Shown: positions 1 to 5,954 of the stretch, piece after piece
How the letters are laid out: each line of letters starts with the position of its first letter
How positions within the stretch are numbered: the stretch's first letter is position 1
Assembly: GCA_900547435.1 (NCBI GenBank)
Contig: URGO01000145.1
Location: forward strand, 1-7,735
Direction of reading: 5' to 3'
From: an uncultured Parabacteroides sp.
GTDB taxonomy: Bacteria; Bacteroidota; Bacteroidia; Bacteroidales; Tannerellaceae
DNA: 7,735 bases
Made by a program: the position numbers and the translations under genes
The notes under the pieces: model-generated
What the model was told of the DNA's origin: nothing
Seen by the model: the letters and a program-made list of their open reading frames with translations, nothing else
Databases searched by the model: none

Positions 1-15
1 AATATAAATTTTTTA

Positions 16-528
16 TCAATTTAATTCCGCCAACGGGTATTTATTATACAATTTCAAAACCTTTTCCATCTTGTAATTAGTTAGGAAAAGTTGATTGGCT
101 TTCTGTTTTTGCTCCTTCATTGTCCTATATCCATGTTCCTCAAAGAAAGAGCGGGCAGTGATACTCACTTCAGTATGTATCTTGCCCACGCCATATTTCT
201 GAGCCATCTTTTCCACTTCCGAAAGCAACCGTGTCGCTACTCCACACCCTTGCCAGTTTTCATGGACAAACATAGAGTGCAGATGGCCATCGGAGTCCAT
301 AGAGGAGAAGCCTATGATATTGCCTTGCCCGTCAAGTGCACCGATGTAATCGTTCTTTGCAAGTAGTTCTTTCCAATGTTCTATGCTGTCTCCGCATGAA
401 GCCCAATCTTCTACTTCCTCTTTTGTGTAATCCTTGGAATTGACAGTAAGGACGGTAGAACGGAACAATTCCTGTACTTTCGAGATGTCTTGGTCCGTAA
501 GCGGACGCATGTCGTATATAAATGTCAT
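16..528 (-). CDS. GNAT family N-acetyltransferase
   Basis: This encodes a cytoplasmic protein of about 170 residues with the GNAT fold, expected to move an acetyl group from acetyl-CoA to an amine; the substrate is unknown. The family signature is clear. A beta-strand/loop segment HLHSMFVHENWQGCGVATRLL (residues about 82-102) carries the acetyl-CoA pyrophosphate-binding pattern Q-x-x-G-x-A at Q93-A98, and a motif-B-like segment, SFFEEHGY, follows at about 117-124. The N-terminal MRPLTDQDI is a typical GNAT first strand. I chose the ATG at 528 because an upstream TTG at 558 lies inside the -7 promoter box; the ATG at 510 (MRPLTDQDI) is a good alternative. The gene stands alone, transcribed away from the small gene on the plus strand. 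The overall look is of small YafP-like acetyltransferases, but that subfamily is only a guess. Confidence 0.88.
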   Translation of the reverse strand: MTFIYDMRPLTDQDISKVQELFRSTVLTVNSKDYTKEEVEDWASCGDSIEHWKELLAKNDYIGALDGQGNIIGFSSMDSDGHLHSMFVHENWQGCGVATRLLSEVEKMAQKYGVGKIHTEVSITARSFFEEHGYRTMKEQKQKANQLFLTNYKMEKVLKLYNKYPLAELN

Positions 529-555
529 TTTTCGTTTCTTTCTGTTTGGCAAATA

Positions 556-563
556 CAAAGATA
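556..563 (-). promoter_or_regulatory. Bacteroidota -7 promoter box for the GNAT gene
   Basis: On the minus strand this reads TATCTTTG, matching the Bacteroides -7 consensus TAnnTTTG. It lies 27 bases before the ATG at 528, implying a short leader of about 20 bases. No good -33 TTTG is visible 19-21 bases upstream, so the promoter may be weak or activator-dependent. The upstream TTG start of the long open frame falls inside this box, which argues against that start. Confidence 0.6.
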
Positions 564-660
564 AAACATTTCACGGACAATGAGTTACGCCGACTGTATT
601 TTCAGTAAAAATGGTACGGTTTGCCTACTTATGGTTACAACGTTCTTCCTTGTTCCGGTG

Positions 661-668
661 TAACTTTG
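661..668 (+). promoter_or_regulatory. Bacteroidota -7 promoter box for the small plus-strand gene
   Basis: The sequence TAACTTTG matches TAnnTTTG and ends 23 bases before the ATG at 692. It favours that ATG over an in-frame ATG at 611, which lies upstream of the promoter. No clear -33 TTTG is seen at the usual distance. With the box at 556-563 it makes a divergent promoter pair within about 110 bases. Confidence 0.55.
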
Positions 669-691
669 CATCAGATAAAAACGAGAATAGA

Positions 692-940
692 ATGAAACAG
701 GAAATAGAATTACCCGAAGAGTTGTGCGCGGACGAGGCGGTGTGCTTCATCGCAGACCGCCACCACGTCACACCGCAACAACTCTTGCGCCATTTCCTTT
801 ACGGAGAGGCATCCATAGCCTTGGAGGATAACGAAGTGGAGATACTGAAAGGATTGTCAAAACAGAATATAAAAGGAGAAACACGAAACACATCAAGCGT
901 ATCAAGGAAAACATCGGTGGTGCGGACATACAGTTCATGA
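692..940 (+). CDS. Small unrecognised protein, C-terminus probably altered by a frameshift
   Basis: I do not recognise this gene. From the ATG at 692 it encodes 82 residues beginning MKQEIELPEELCADEAVCF. The first 55 or so residues look like a real small helical protein (acidic, with a D-R-H-H-V-T-P-Q-Q-L-L segment and ending EDNEVEILKGL). The last 25 or so residues are rich in Ser, Thr, Arg and Val and look like out-of-frame translation. Over the same bases the -1 frame is open from 832 to 1035 and encodes a charged, protein-like sequence, so a one-base loss near the A-runs at 859-862 or 871-874 is the simplest explanation. The TGA at 938-940 overlaps an ATG at 937-939, so a coupled second small gene is the alternative. 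The start is supported by the promoter box at 661-668. Confidence 0.5.
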   Translation: MKQEIELPEELCADEAVCFIADRHHVTPQQLLRHFLYGEASIALEDNEVEILKGLSKQNIKGETRNTSSVSRKTSVVRTYSS

Positions 941-1035
941 CCGAAGAACTGGCGGATATCCGCCGTCATTTGGACAGCATAGAGATAGTGGGTGGACGCT
1001 ATCCTGAAGGCCAGGAGCGGATGACGAATCTGTAG
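832..1035 (+). pseudogene. Out-of-frame continuation of the small gene, or an overlapping 32-residue ORF
   Basis: In the -1 frame relative to the small gene at 692, reading is open after a TAA at 829-831 until the TAG at 1033-1035. The product is basic at first (KHIKRIKENIGG) and then continues as MTEELADIRRHLDSIEIVGG and RYPEGQERMTNL, which looks like true coding sequence. The only ATG that would give an independent gene of reasonable length is at 937, making a 32-residue protein coupled to the preceding stop through ATGA; there is no evident ribosome-binding sequence. Joined to residues 1-55 of the upstream frame it would give one protein of about 114 residues. I favour a frameshifted gene, but programmed -1 shifting or a sequencing error cannot be excluded. 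Confidence 0.4.
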
Positions 1036-1144
1036 AAAGGTTTTCCTCTGCCACGCTCCATGATTTGAAAACTTTAACAAAACCGTGCTTCCGTGCGTCA
1101 CTTTATTTAACCGGCACGCATTTTAAGGCGGATTTTGTTTTTTG

Positions 1145-1152
1145 TACATTTG
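1145..1152 (+). promoter_or_regulatory. Bacteroidota -7 promoter box for the SMR gene
   Basis: TACATTTG matches TAnnTTTG and ends 32 bases before the ATG at 1185. A partial -33 match (TTTA at 1122-1125) lies 19 bases upstream, within the usual 19-21 base spacing, making this the best-supported of the four promoters in the window. Confidence 0.6.
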
Positions 1153-1184
1153 CCGTAACAGGTAATCAATAAACAAAAAACAGC

Positions 1185-1517
1185 ATGAAACAGTATCTTA
1201 TCCTTTTGTTGGCAATCATCTGCGAGGTGGTTGCCACGAGTGCCCTGAAACAGACAGAGCAGTTCACCCGCCTTGTGCCGTCATTGATAACCCTTGCGGG
1301 CTATGCGGGCGCATTCTATTTCCTCAGCATGGTTTTACGGAGCATCCCATTGGGCATTGCCTACGCCATTTGGTCGGGAGCAGGCATTGTGCTGGTGGCG
1401 CTTGTCGGCTGGCTGGTGTTCAAGCAGCACCTTGACCTTGCTGCCATCATCGGCATCTGTATGATTCTCGGCGGAGTCGTGGTGATAAACTTGTTTTCGG
1501 AATCGGCAAGGCATTGA
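1185..1517 (+). CDS. Small multidrug resistance (SMR) efflux protein, EmrE/Qac type
   Basis: This encodes a 110-residue, four-helix inner-membrane protein, the same length as E. coli EmrE, expected to act as a dimer exchanging protons for lipophilic or quaternary-ammonium cations. The essential acidic residue is present as E14 in helix 1 (ICEVVATSALK). The aromatic substrate-pocket residues Y40, Y60 and W63 fall at EmrE numbering, within GIAYAIWSGAGIVL. Helix 4 keeps the glycine face G90-x6-G97 used for dimer packing (IIGICMILGGVVVINL). The AIWSG segment and what follows resemble the Qac subtype more than the guanidinium-exporting Gdx/SugE subtype, so drug or biocide export is the better guess. 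The gene is alone, has its own promoter box, and converges on the M48 peptidase gene. Only one SMR subunit is present, as expected for a homodimer. Confidence 0.93.
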   Translation: MKQYLILLLAIICEVVATSALKQTEQFTRLVPSLITLAGYAGAFYFLSMVLRSIPLGIAYAIWSGAGIVLVALVGWLVFKQHLDLAAIIGICMILGGVVVINLFSESARH

Positions 1518-1621
1518 CTTGCCCACACCCAAAAACAGTCCCAAGCATCCCTCGGACACGAAACACCCTCAAATCCGGGATGCGTAGGACACCAACACAA
1601 GCCAACATAGGCATTAATGTT

Positions 1622-1653
1622 TTTGTTGTTTACTTGCTCTACACTACAACAAA
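1622..1653. repeat. AT-rich inverted repeat between convergent genes
   Basis: TTTGTTGT at 1622-1629 and ACAACAAA at 1646-1653 are perfect 8-bp inverted arms with a 16-base loop, between the ends of the SMR gene and the M48 gene. The position suits a bidirectional terminator, but the stem is AT-rich, the loop is long and neither side has a following T-run, so the role is doubtful. Confidence 0.22.
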
Positions 1654-1677
1654 GCCAAGAGAAAATGTAAGAATAAG

Positions 1678-2652
1678 TCAAAATTGCTCCAATACAGCAA
1701 TCCGTTTATCAATAGGCGGATGCGTAGCGAACAATCCATTGAAACGTTCCAAAAAGCCCTGCGCTTGCTTGCCGGGATGCTGAATAAAAAGTTGCGCCAC
1801 ATCAGCACGCGTTACAGCTTCTATGTCCGGATCTGCTGCAATCTTGCGCAAAGCGCTTGCCAAAGCCAACGGATTGCGAGTCATCTCGGCAGAACCTGCA
1901 TCAGCCAAATATTCTCTTTTACGGGAAATAGCAAAGCGCATGAGCAATGCGAAGAAATACCCGATAGCCGCAACCAGCAAGGCAAACAGCATTAGGACAA
2001 TCGCCCCGTTCCCTTTCTCATCTCTCCGACGAGGCGTCCATGAAGCATAATACACCCAGCGCATACAGATTTGGGCTATCATGGCAAAGATACCTACAAA
2101 CACAATTGAGATAATTAAGAGCCGTACATCATGATTACGTATATGTGAAAGTTCATGTGCTATCACCGCTTTCAATTCCTCATCATCCAATTTCTCGATG
2201 ATTCCTTTCGTCAGAGTTACCGTATAAGTACGTTTATTAATGCCACTGGCATAAGCATTCAACGACTCATCATCTATCACATGCACTTTAGGCATCGTCA
2301 TTCCTTGACTCATACACAAATTTTCTACCAGATTATATACCCGCTTATTATCTTTCCGTTCCAACGGAATAGCGCCAGTTGCCGAGTCGATAATACGGGT
2401 ATTGGCAAAGTAGGCTATCAAAAACCAGAGCAGCACCCCACCGATAACGTAAGGTACAATCTGTATAAACATCCGGTTGGTATATGCGACCACTAAAGGC
2501 ATCGTGGTCCGGTCGTCTGCCATAGAAAGGTAGTGAAGCAGAAAACAAAACAGATAAGTCAATCCGACCACCAAACATGGGAACAAGCAAAGCAGAAACA
2601 ACGAACGGAAGTTGTTCCTGCTCTGCTGGGTCTGTATTCCGACGTACTCCAT
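1678..2652 (-). CDS. M48 family (HtpX-like) membrane zinc metallopeptidase
   Basis: This encodes a 324-residue integral membrane protease expected to cleave membrane or envelope proteins, with its active site on the cytoplasmic face as in HtpX. The zinc site is complete: HELSH at residues 166-170 gives two histidine ligands and the catalytic Glu167, and E247 in the downstream REYLADAGSAEMT segment is the third ligand. Hydrophobic segments are at about 15-42, 62-82, 177-198 and 216-241, so the HExxH motif lies just before the third and the glutamate ligand just after the fourth, as in HtpX. The C-terminal FATHPPIDKRIAVLEQF is a typical M48 ending. The N-terminal region is longer than in E. coli HtpX. 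The gene starts 3 bases after the LemA gene stops, so the two are surely co-transcribed. No missing residues or breaks are seen. Confidence 0.92.
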   Translation of the reverse strand: MEYVGIQTQQSRNNFRSLFLLCLFPCLVVGLTYLFCFLLHYLSMADDRTTMPLVVAYTNRMFIQIVPYVIGGVLLWFLIAYFANTRIIDSATGAIPLERKDNKRVYNLVENLCMSQGMTMPKVHVIDDESLNAYASGINKRTYTVTLTKGIIEKLDDEELKAVIAHELSHIRNHDVRLLIISIVFVGIFAMIAQICMRWVYYASWTPRRRDEKGNGAIVLMLFALLVAAIGYFFALLMRFAISRKREYLADAGSAEMTRNPLALASALRKIAADPDIEAVTRADVAQLFIQHPGKQAQGFLERFNGLFATHPPIDKRIAVLEQF

Positions 2653-2655
2653 CGT

Positions 2656-3213
2656 TTAGAAGTTGATTTTCGGAGCTTCTTCCAACGAAGTGCGTTGTTC
2701 GCCCAAATCAAACATAATCTCTTTCTTAAATCCAAACATTCCTGCTACCAAATTAGACGGGAATGTCTCTACCGCGTTGTTCAACTCGCGCGTAGCCGAA
2801 TTGAAATAACGGCGTACGGCTGCCAATTTGTTTTCCAAGTCTGCTATTTCCTCCTGCAGATGCATGAAGTTCTGATTAGCTTTCAGATCAGGATAAGCCT
2901 CTACCGTCACCTTCAATCCGTTCAAAGCCGCCGACAAGAGATTTTCCGCTTTGATTTTATCATCTATAGTCTGTGCGGTCATCGCTCCATTACGGGCAGA
3001 CACCACACGGTCTAACGTTTCTTTCTCGTGAGCCGCATACCCTTTTACAGTTGCGACCAATTGAGGAATCAAATCATGCCTTTGCTTCAATTGAACATCT
3101 ATATCGGCAAATGCATTCTCCCGATTATTTCTCAATTTCACCAAGCGATTGTACAGAGACACCAACCAAATGCCTACAATCGCAATCACAATAATCACAA
3201 TTAAAATCGTCAT
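2656..3213 (-). CDS. lemA: LemA family protein
   Basis: This encodes a 185-residue protein with one N-terminal membrane helix (about residues 2-20) followed by the long, mostly helical LemA domain. The family hallmark is plain: YNRLVKLRNNRENAFADIDV at 21-40, continuing through LKQRHDLIPQL and TVKGYAAHEKETL. A later coiled-coil-like stretch (LQEEIADLENKLAAVRRYFN) and FGFKKEIMFD near the end are also typical. The biochemical role of LemA proteins is not established; they are often encoded with M48 peptidases, as here, and a supporting role for the protease or in envelope maintenance is inference. The gene has its own -7 box 30 bases upstream and sits 60 bases beyond the rhamnosidase-like gene, so it probably starts a separate transcript, although read-through from the rhamnose operon is possible because no terminator is visible. 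Confidence 0.93.
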   Translation of the reverse strand: MTILIVIIVIAIVGIWLVSLYNRLVKLRNNRENAFADIDVQLKQRHDLIPQLVATVKGYAAHEKETLDRVVSARNGAMTAQTIDDKIKAENLLSAALNGLKVTVEAYPDLKANQNFMHLQEEIADLENKLAAVRRYFNSATRELNNAVETFPSNLVAGMFGFKKEIMFDLGEQRTSLEEAPKINF

Positions 3214-3243
3214 AGTCCTTTTCTTTTTACGTTAAAAACACGC

Positions 3244-3251
3244 CAAAGGTA
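3244..3251 (-). promoter_or_regulatory. Bacteroidota -7 promoter box for the lemA-M48 unit
   Basis: On the minus strand this reads TACCTTTG, a match to TAnnTTTG, 30 bases before the ATG at 3213 and just past the stop codon of the rhamnosidase-like gene. It marks the two downstream genes as an independent unit. No -33 TTTG is found at the normal distance. Confidence 0.55.
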
Positions 3252-3273
3252 ATGATTTAATTGATATATTATG

Positions 3274-5025
3274 CTACTTCACGATTTTTATGCTTTCCGG
3301 TGCATGAATCTCAGAACGTACAGATCCGTCCTCCTGACGTTCATGACGCACTTTGATTTCTCCGAAAGGAGTCGGGAATGTCCCTTCCACCCAATCCAAA
3401 TCGCCCAAATGCGGAGCAACACGAACAACCTTCATACCCGGTTCTATGACCTGTATGCCCAACACATACTCGCTCAGCCAAGAAGTCGGTCCCGAAGCCC
3501 AACCATGACACAAGCTATGTCGGAATCCTTTATAACAATAAGCTCCAAAATCACCATGAATGTCCTTCTTACCCGCAGGAACCAGTTCATCTATAGGTGC
3601 GGCACCCGGAAGCCAATCCAAGTTAAAATCCTCCCAAAATGTAGTCGCTCCCATATCCAACATACCTCCCCAATAGCTACGAATAATATCCAAGGCACTC
3701 TGATAATTTCCGGCTAAAGCCAACGAACGCAACATATAATAGCCATAGAAAGTCGAAAATCCTCGCCCGCCTTCCACGGAAAGATACTCCTTGTCCGCCT
3801 TCTCCGGTTCCATCAAACCTGCCCATGCCAACAGAGCAGCAGCCTGCTTCATACCCGGTTCAGTCGGTGATTTTTTCAGTTTCAGGAAAGGACGTATCAC
3901 CTCAGGAGCCGCCTTACGCAATTTTGCTTCGGTTTGTCGGCACGCTTCCGCCAGTTCCAGTTCATCCAACAATGCGCACAACTCCTGTCCGGCTATCATG
4001 GCACGCACCATCAATGCCTGCAATCCGGCATTAATAGCCTCTGAATTAGCACTCGACGGCCAATCTAAGAAACGGTTTCCATCCAAATGTTCGCGCCCCT
4101 CATCGTCCACCTTCGAGATAAACAAACGCAACAAATCTGTCAGATAAGGCTTTTGCTCTTTCAGATAGTCTAAATTTCCTTGATACCGATACCAGTCCTG
4201 CTGAATCAGCAACCACCAAATAGAATAAGAACTGATTCCGTTCATCCAATTCGGAAGAGGAGTAATATCTCTTGACAAATCGAGGCTCTTAGCTACGATA
4301 GGATTATATCCGAACACGGTATTAACTGCCATCACCTCCGGATGAAAATCGCCAATCCACACCAAACGGTCGCGCTTAGCCCCCTCAATCAGGAACTCTT
4401 GCATATTAAGGTGCACTGTATAGGCTCCGGTCTGCCAAATACGGTTCAAGCGTTCATCGTTACTCTTGAATGACCCGCGATAAGGAATATCCTGAAACAC
4501 CGATATCGCCCTAATCTCTTTCAGTTGAAGCTCTACGGAATCATCCGGCAGGTCGATACGCACAAAACGAAATCCTGAATTACCGACCTCTGAAACACCC
4601 AACCAAGGAAGTTGGTGGTAAAAATCACGCATAGCGTGATCATTAGTTGCACCGTTTTTTCCATCAATCTCGCACATCGCCTCACTTGCCGATTCCCCTA
4701 AACGCACCCGGATACGTACCGGTTCATGACTGGCCGGCATTCCCGTAACAAACTGTAGTCCTCCCTGTATTTCTTTTCCGAAATCCAATAAGAGAGCCGG
4801 ATGCTTATCGCCAGTACTTCGCATAAAGCAAATACGGGAATTCGACAAGTCTGCTTGTCCGTTACCCTCATCCAACAAATATTCCACATTTTGAATTTGT
4901 GAGCTATCCTGCATCCATACAATCCGCTTTGGAGCAAGATATTCACGCACACGGATATCTCGTTGCTGAGCAGAAAGAGGTAAAATACAAAGAGATACCA
5001 ATATAATTAGAAAATAATTCTTCAT
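3274..5025 (-). CDS. Secreted GH78-type alpha-L-rhamnosidase-like protein
   Basis: This encodes a 583-residue protein expected to remove terminal alpha-L-rhamnose from glycans or glycosides outside the cytoplasm. A signal peptide is clear: K2, a hydrophobic run from 4 to 17, and likely cleavage after SA at 18-19. C13 does not sit in a lipobox, so a soluble periplasmic protein is more likely than a lipoprotein. Residues about 30-180 look like a beta-sandwich domain. Residues about 185-520 look like the (alpha/alpha)6 barrel of bacterial rhamnosidases, with EGAKRDRLVWIGD (214-226), GATTFWEDF (459-467) and SLCHGWASGPTSWLSEYVLG (504-523). A C-terminal beta domain ends the protein. E465 in TTFWE matches the presumed general base. 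The RDER motif that holds a catalytic Glu in classical GH78 enzymes reads RDRL here, so specificity and even activity are uncertain. The gene begins 11 bases after rhaD ends, which ties it to rhamnose use. Confidence 0.82.
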   Translation of the reverse strand: MKNYFLIILVSLCILPLSAQQRDIRVREYLAPKRIVWMQDSSQIQNVEYLLDEGNGQADLSNSRICFMRSTGDKHPALLLDFGKEIQGGLQFVTGMPASHEPVRIRVRLGESASEAMCEIDGKNGATNDHAMRDFYHQLPWLGVSEVGNSGFRFVRIDLPDDSVELQLKEIRAISVFQDIPYRGSFKSNDERLNRIWQTGAYTVHLNMQEFLIEGAKRDRLVWIGDFHPEVMAVNTVFGYNPIVAKSLDLSRDITPLPNWMNGISSYSIWWLLIQQDWYRYQGNLDYLKEQKPYLTDLLRLFISKVDDEGREHLDGNRFLDWPSSANSEAINAGLQALMVRAMIAGQELCALLDELELAEACRQTEAKLRKAAPEVIRPFLKLKKSPTEPGMKQAAALLAWAGLMEPEKADKEYLSVEGGRGFSTFYGYYMLRSLALAGNYQSALDIIRSYWGGMLDMGATTFWEDFNLDWLPGAAPIDELVPAGKKDIHGDFGAYCYKGFRHSLCHGWASGPTSWLSEYVLGIQVIEPGMKVVRVAPHLGDLDWVEGTFPTPFGEIKVRHERQEDGSVRSEIHAPESIKIVK

Positions 5026-5036
5026 CAGCTATCTTT

Positions 5037-5840
5037 TTAGAGGTTGAATGCCGTAACCAGATCATCCAATTGCTGCTGAGTCATACCTTCCGGTTCCACC
5101 CCTGAAGCTAAACGGGCACTGAAATAAATCTGCGCGGATTTACTCAACGTATCGATTGCATCAAAACATTCGATAATATCCTCACCTACCGCCAAAATGC
5201 CATGCTTCTCCCAAAATACCACATCATGCTGTTCTAATTGTTTAATTGTAGCGTGAGCAAGCTCAACAGTTCCCGGAATCTCATAGGGAACAATACCTAT
5301 CCCTTTCGGCACAATGATACGGCATTCCGGAATCATACTCCATAAAACGCGCGTTATCACATCCGAATCCAAAAAGCGCTTACAATGGGTCAAGCCAATC
5401 AAATCCGTTGGATGCGTATGAAGTACCACACGATTATCCCTTCCACACGCACGGAGATAATTGTGCATCATCAAATGAGATGGCAATTCAGAAGTCGGTT
5501 GTATAGGAAGCTCAGCTATAGGCTCATAACTCAGGCCATCATTCGCCACACGAATCAAAGCACCATTCTCCCACGGTGCCTTTGCCACATAACGCATCCG
5601 CTTCCCCGTACCTGTTACATAAAACACATGTCCTGCCAATGCTTCCATTTTCTCCGGCAAAGGCTTAGCCGGAGCCAAAGCTGGTAACGCCAACTCTTCG
5701 GAAGAAAGCAAAGTCGTTACATTTACCGAAATATTTCCCCCATTACGTTCGGCCCATCCTCTTGTCCATAAATAACCTGCAACTTCGGCAATACATTCTA
5801 TTTCTGCCATCAATGCAGAGTTTTCTACTATTTGTTTCAT
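5037..5840 (-). CDS. rhaD: Rhamnulose-1-phosphate aldolase
   Basis: This encodes a 267-residue class II, zinc-dependent aldolase that splits L-rhamnulose 1-phosphate into dihydroxyacetone phosphate and L-lactaldehyde, the last step of cytoplasmic rhamnose breakdown. The length is close to E. coli RhaD (274). The phosphate/ketone-binding motif RNGGNIS is at residues 32-38. The zinc ligands are H141 and H143 (LHTHPTD) and H213 (EKHG), and the catalytic acid is E118 in the PTSELPSHL segment; all are intact and nearly at E. coli numbering. The L-fuculose-1-phosphate aldolase alternative is disfavoured by length and by the rhaA-rhaT neighbourhood. The gene lies 114 bases after rhaT and 11 bases before the rhamnosidase-like gene. 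The gap from rhaT holds a strong palindrome and no recognisable promoter box, so it is probably expressed from the operon promoter upstream of the window. The start is the ATG at 5840, preceded by an AGGA-containing sequence. Confidence 0.96.
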   Translation of the reverse strand: MKQIVENSALMAEIECIAEVAGYLWTRGWAERNGGNISVNVTTLLSSEELALPALAPAKPLPEKMEALAGHVFYVTGTGKRMRYVAKAPWENGALIRVANDGLSYEPIAELPIQPTSELPSHLMMHNYLRACGRDNRVVLHTHPTDLIGLTHCKRFLDSDVITRVLWSMIPECRIIVPKGIGIVPYEIPGTVELAHATIKQLEQHDVVFWEKHGILAVGEDIIECFDAIDTLSKSAQIYFSARLASGVEPEGMTQQQLDDLVTAFNL

Positions 5841-5871
5841 TTCCTATTTTAATTTGATATTTATTCTGTAA

Positions 5872-5901
5872 AGTAGAGACGCAAAATTTTGCGTCTCTAC
5901 T
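5872..5901. repeat. Perfect 30-bp palindrome between rhaT and rhaD
   Basis: The arm AGTAGAGACGCAAAA is followed at once by its exact reverse complement, giving two 15-base arms with no spacer. As RNA it would fold into a stable hairpin with a small A/U loop. It lies 31 bases upstream of the rhaD start. There is no long T-run after it on the minus strand, so it is not a standard intrinsic terminator. The GTAGAGACG core resembles short interspersed palindromes that I recall from intergenic regions of Bacteroidota and cyanobacteria; that recollection is not checked here. Possible roles include RNA stabilisation or processing, partial attenuation, a protein-binding site, or a mobile REP/MITE-like repeat. 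Confidence 0.9.
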
Positions 5902-5954
5902 AATATTAATCTCTAATCTCGAATTATTTCTTTCCCATAAAAGTTTCCTATGCC

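Noticed and set aside
529..558. N-terminal extension of the GNAT gene from a TTG at 558
   Set aside because: The TTG lies inside the TATCTTTG promoter box, and the extension (YLPNRKKRK) is not a GNAT feature; the ATG at 528 or 510 is a better start.
1036..1184. Possible guanidine or other riboswitch ahead of the SMR gene
   Set aside because: Only a weak CGTGC/GCACG pairing is seen, no paired hairpins with ACGR loops, and the promoter box at 1145-1152 leaves a leader too short for a riboswitch.
1545..1583. GCATCCC / GGGATGC inverted repeat downstream of the SMR gene
   Set aside because: Seven-base arms with a 25-base loop and no T-run; it could arise by chance and is not a credible terminator.
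2155..2496. Plus-strand open frame of 113 codons opposite the M48 gene
   Set aside because: It lies antisense to the conserved catalytic region of an intact protease gene and has no start signals or recognisable motifs.
5841..5954. Internal promoter in front of rhaD
   Set aside because: No TAnnTTTG on the minus strand was found in this gap; the T-rich part of the palindrome does not match the box.
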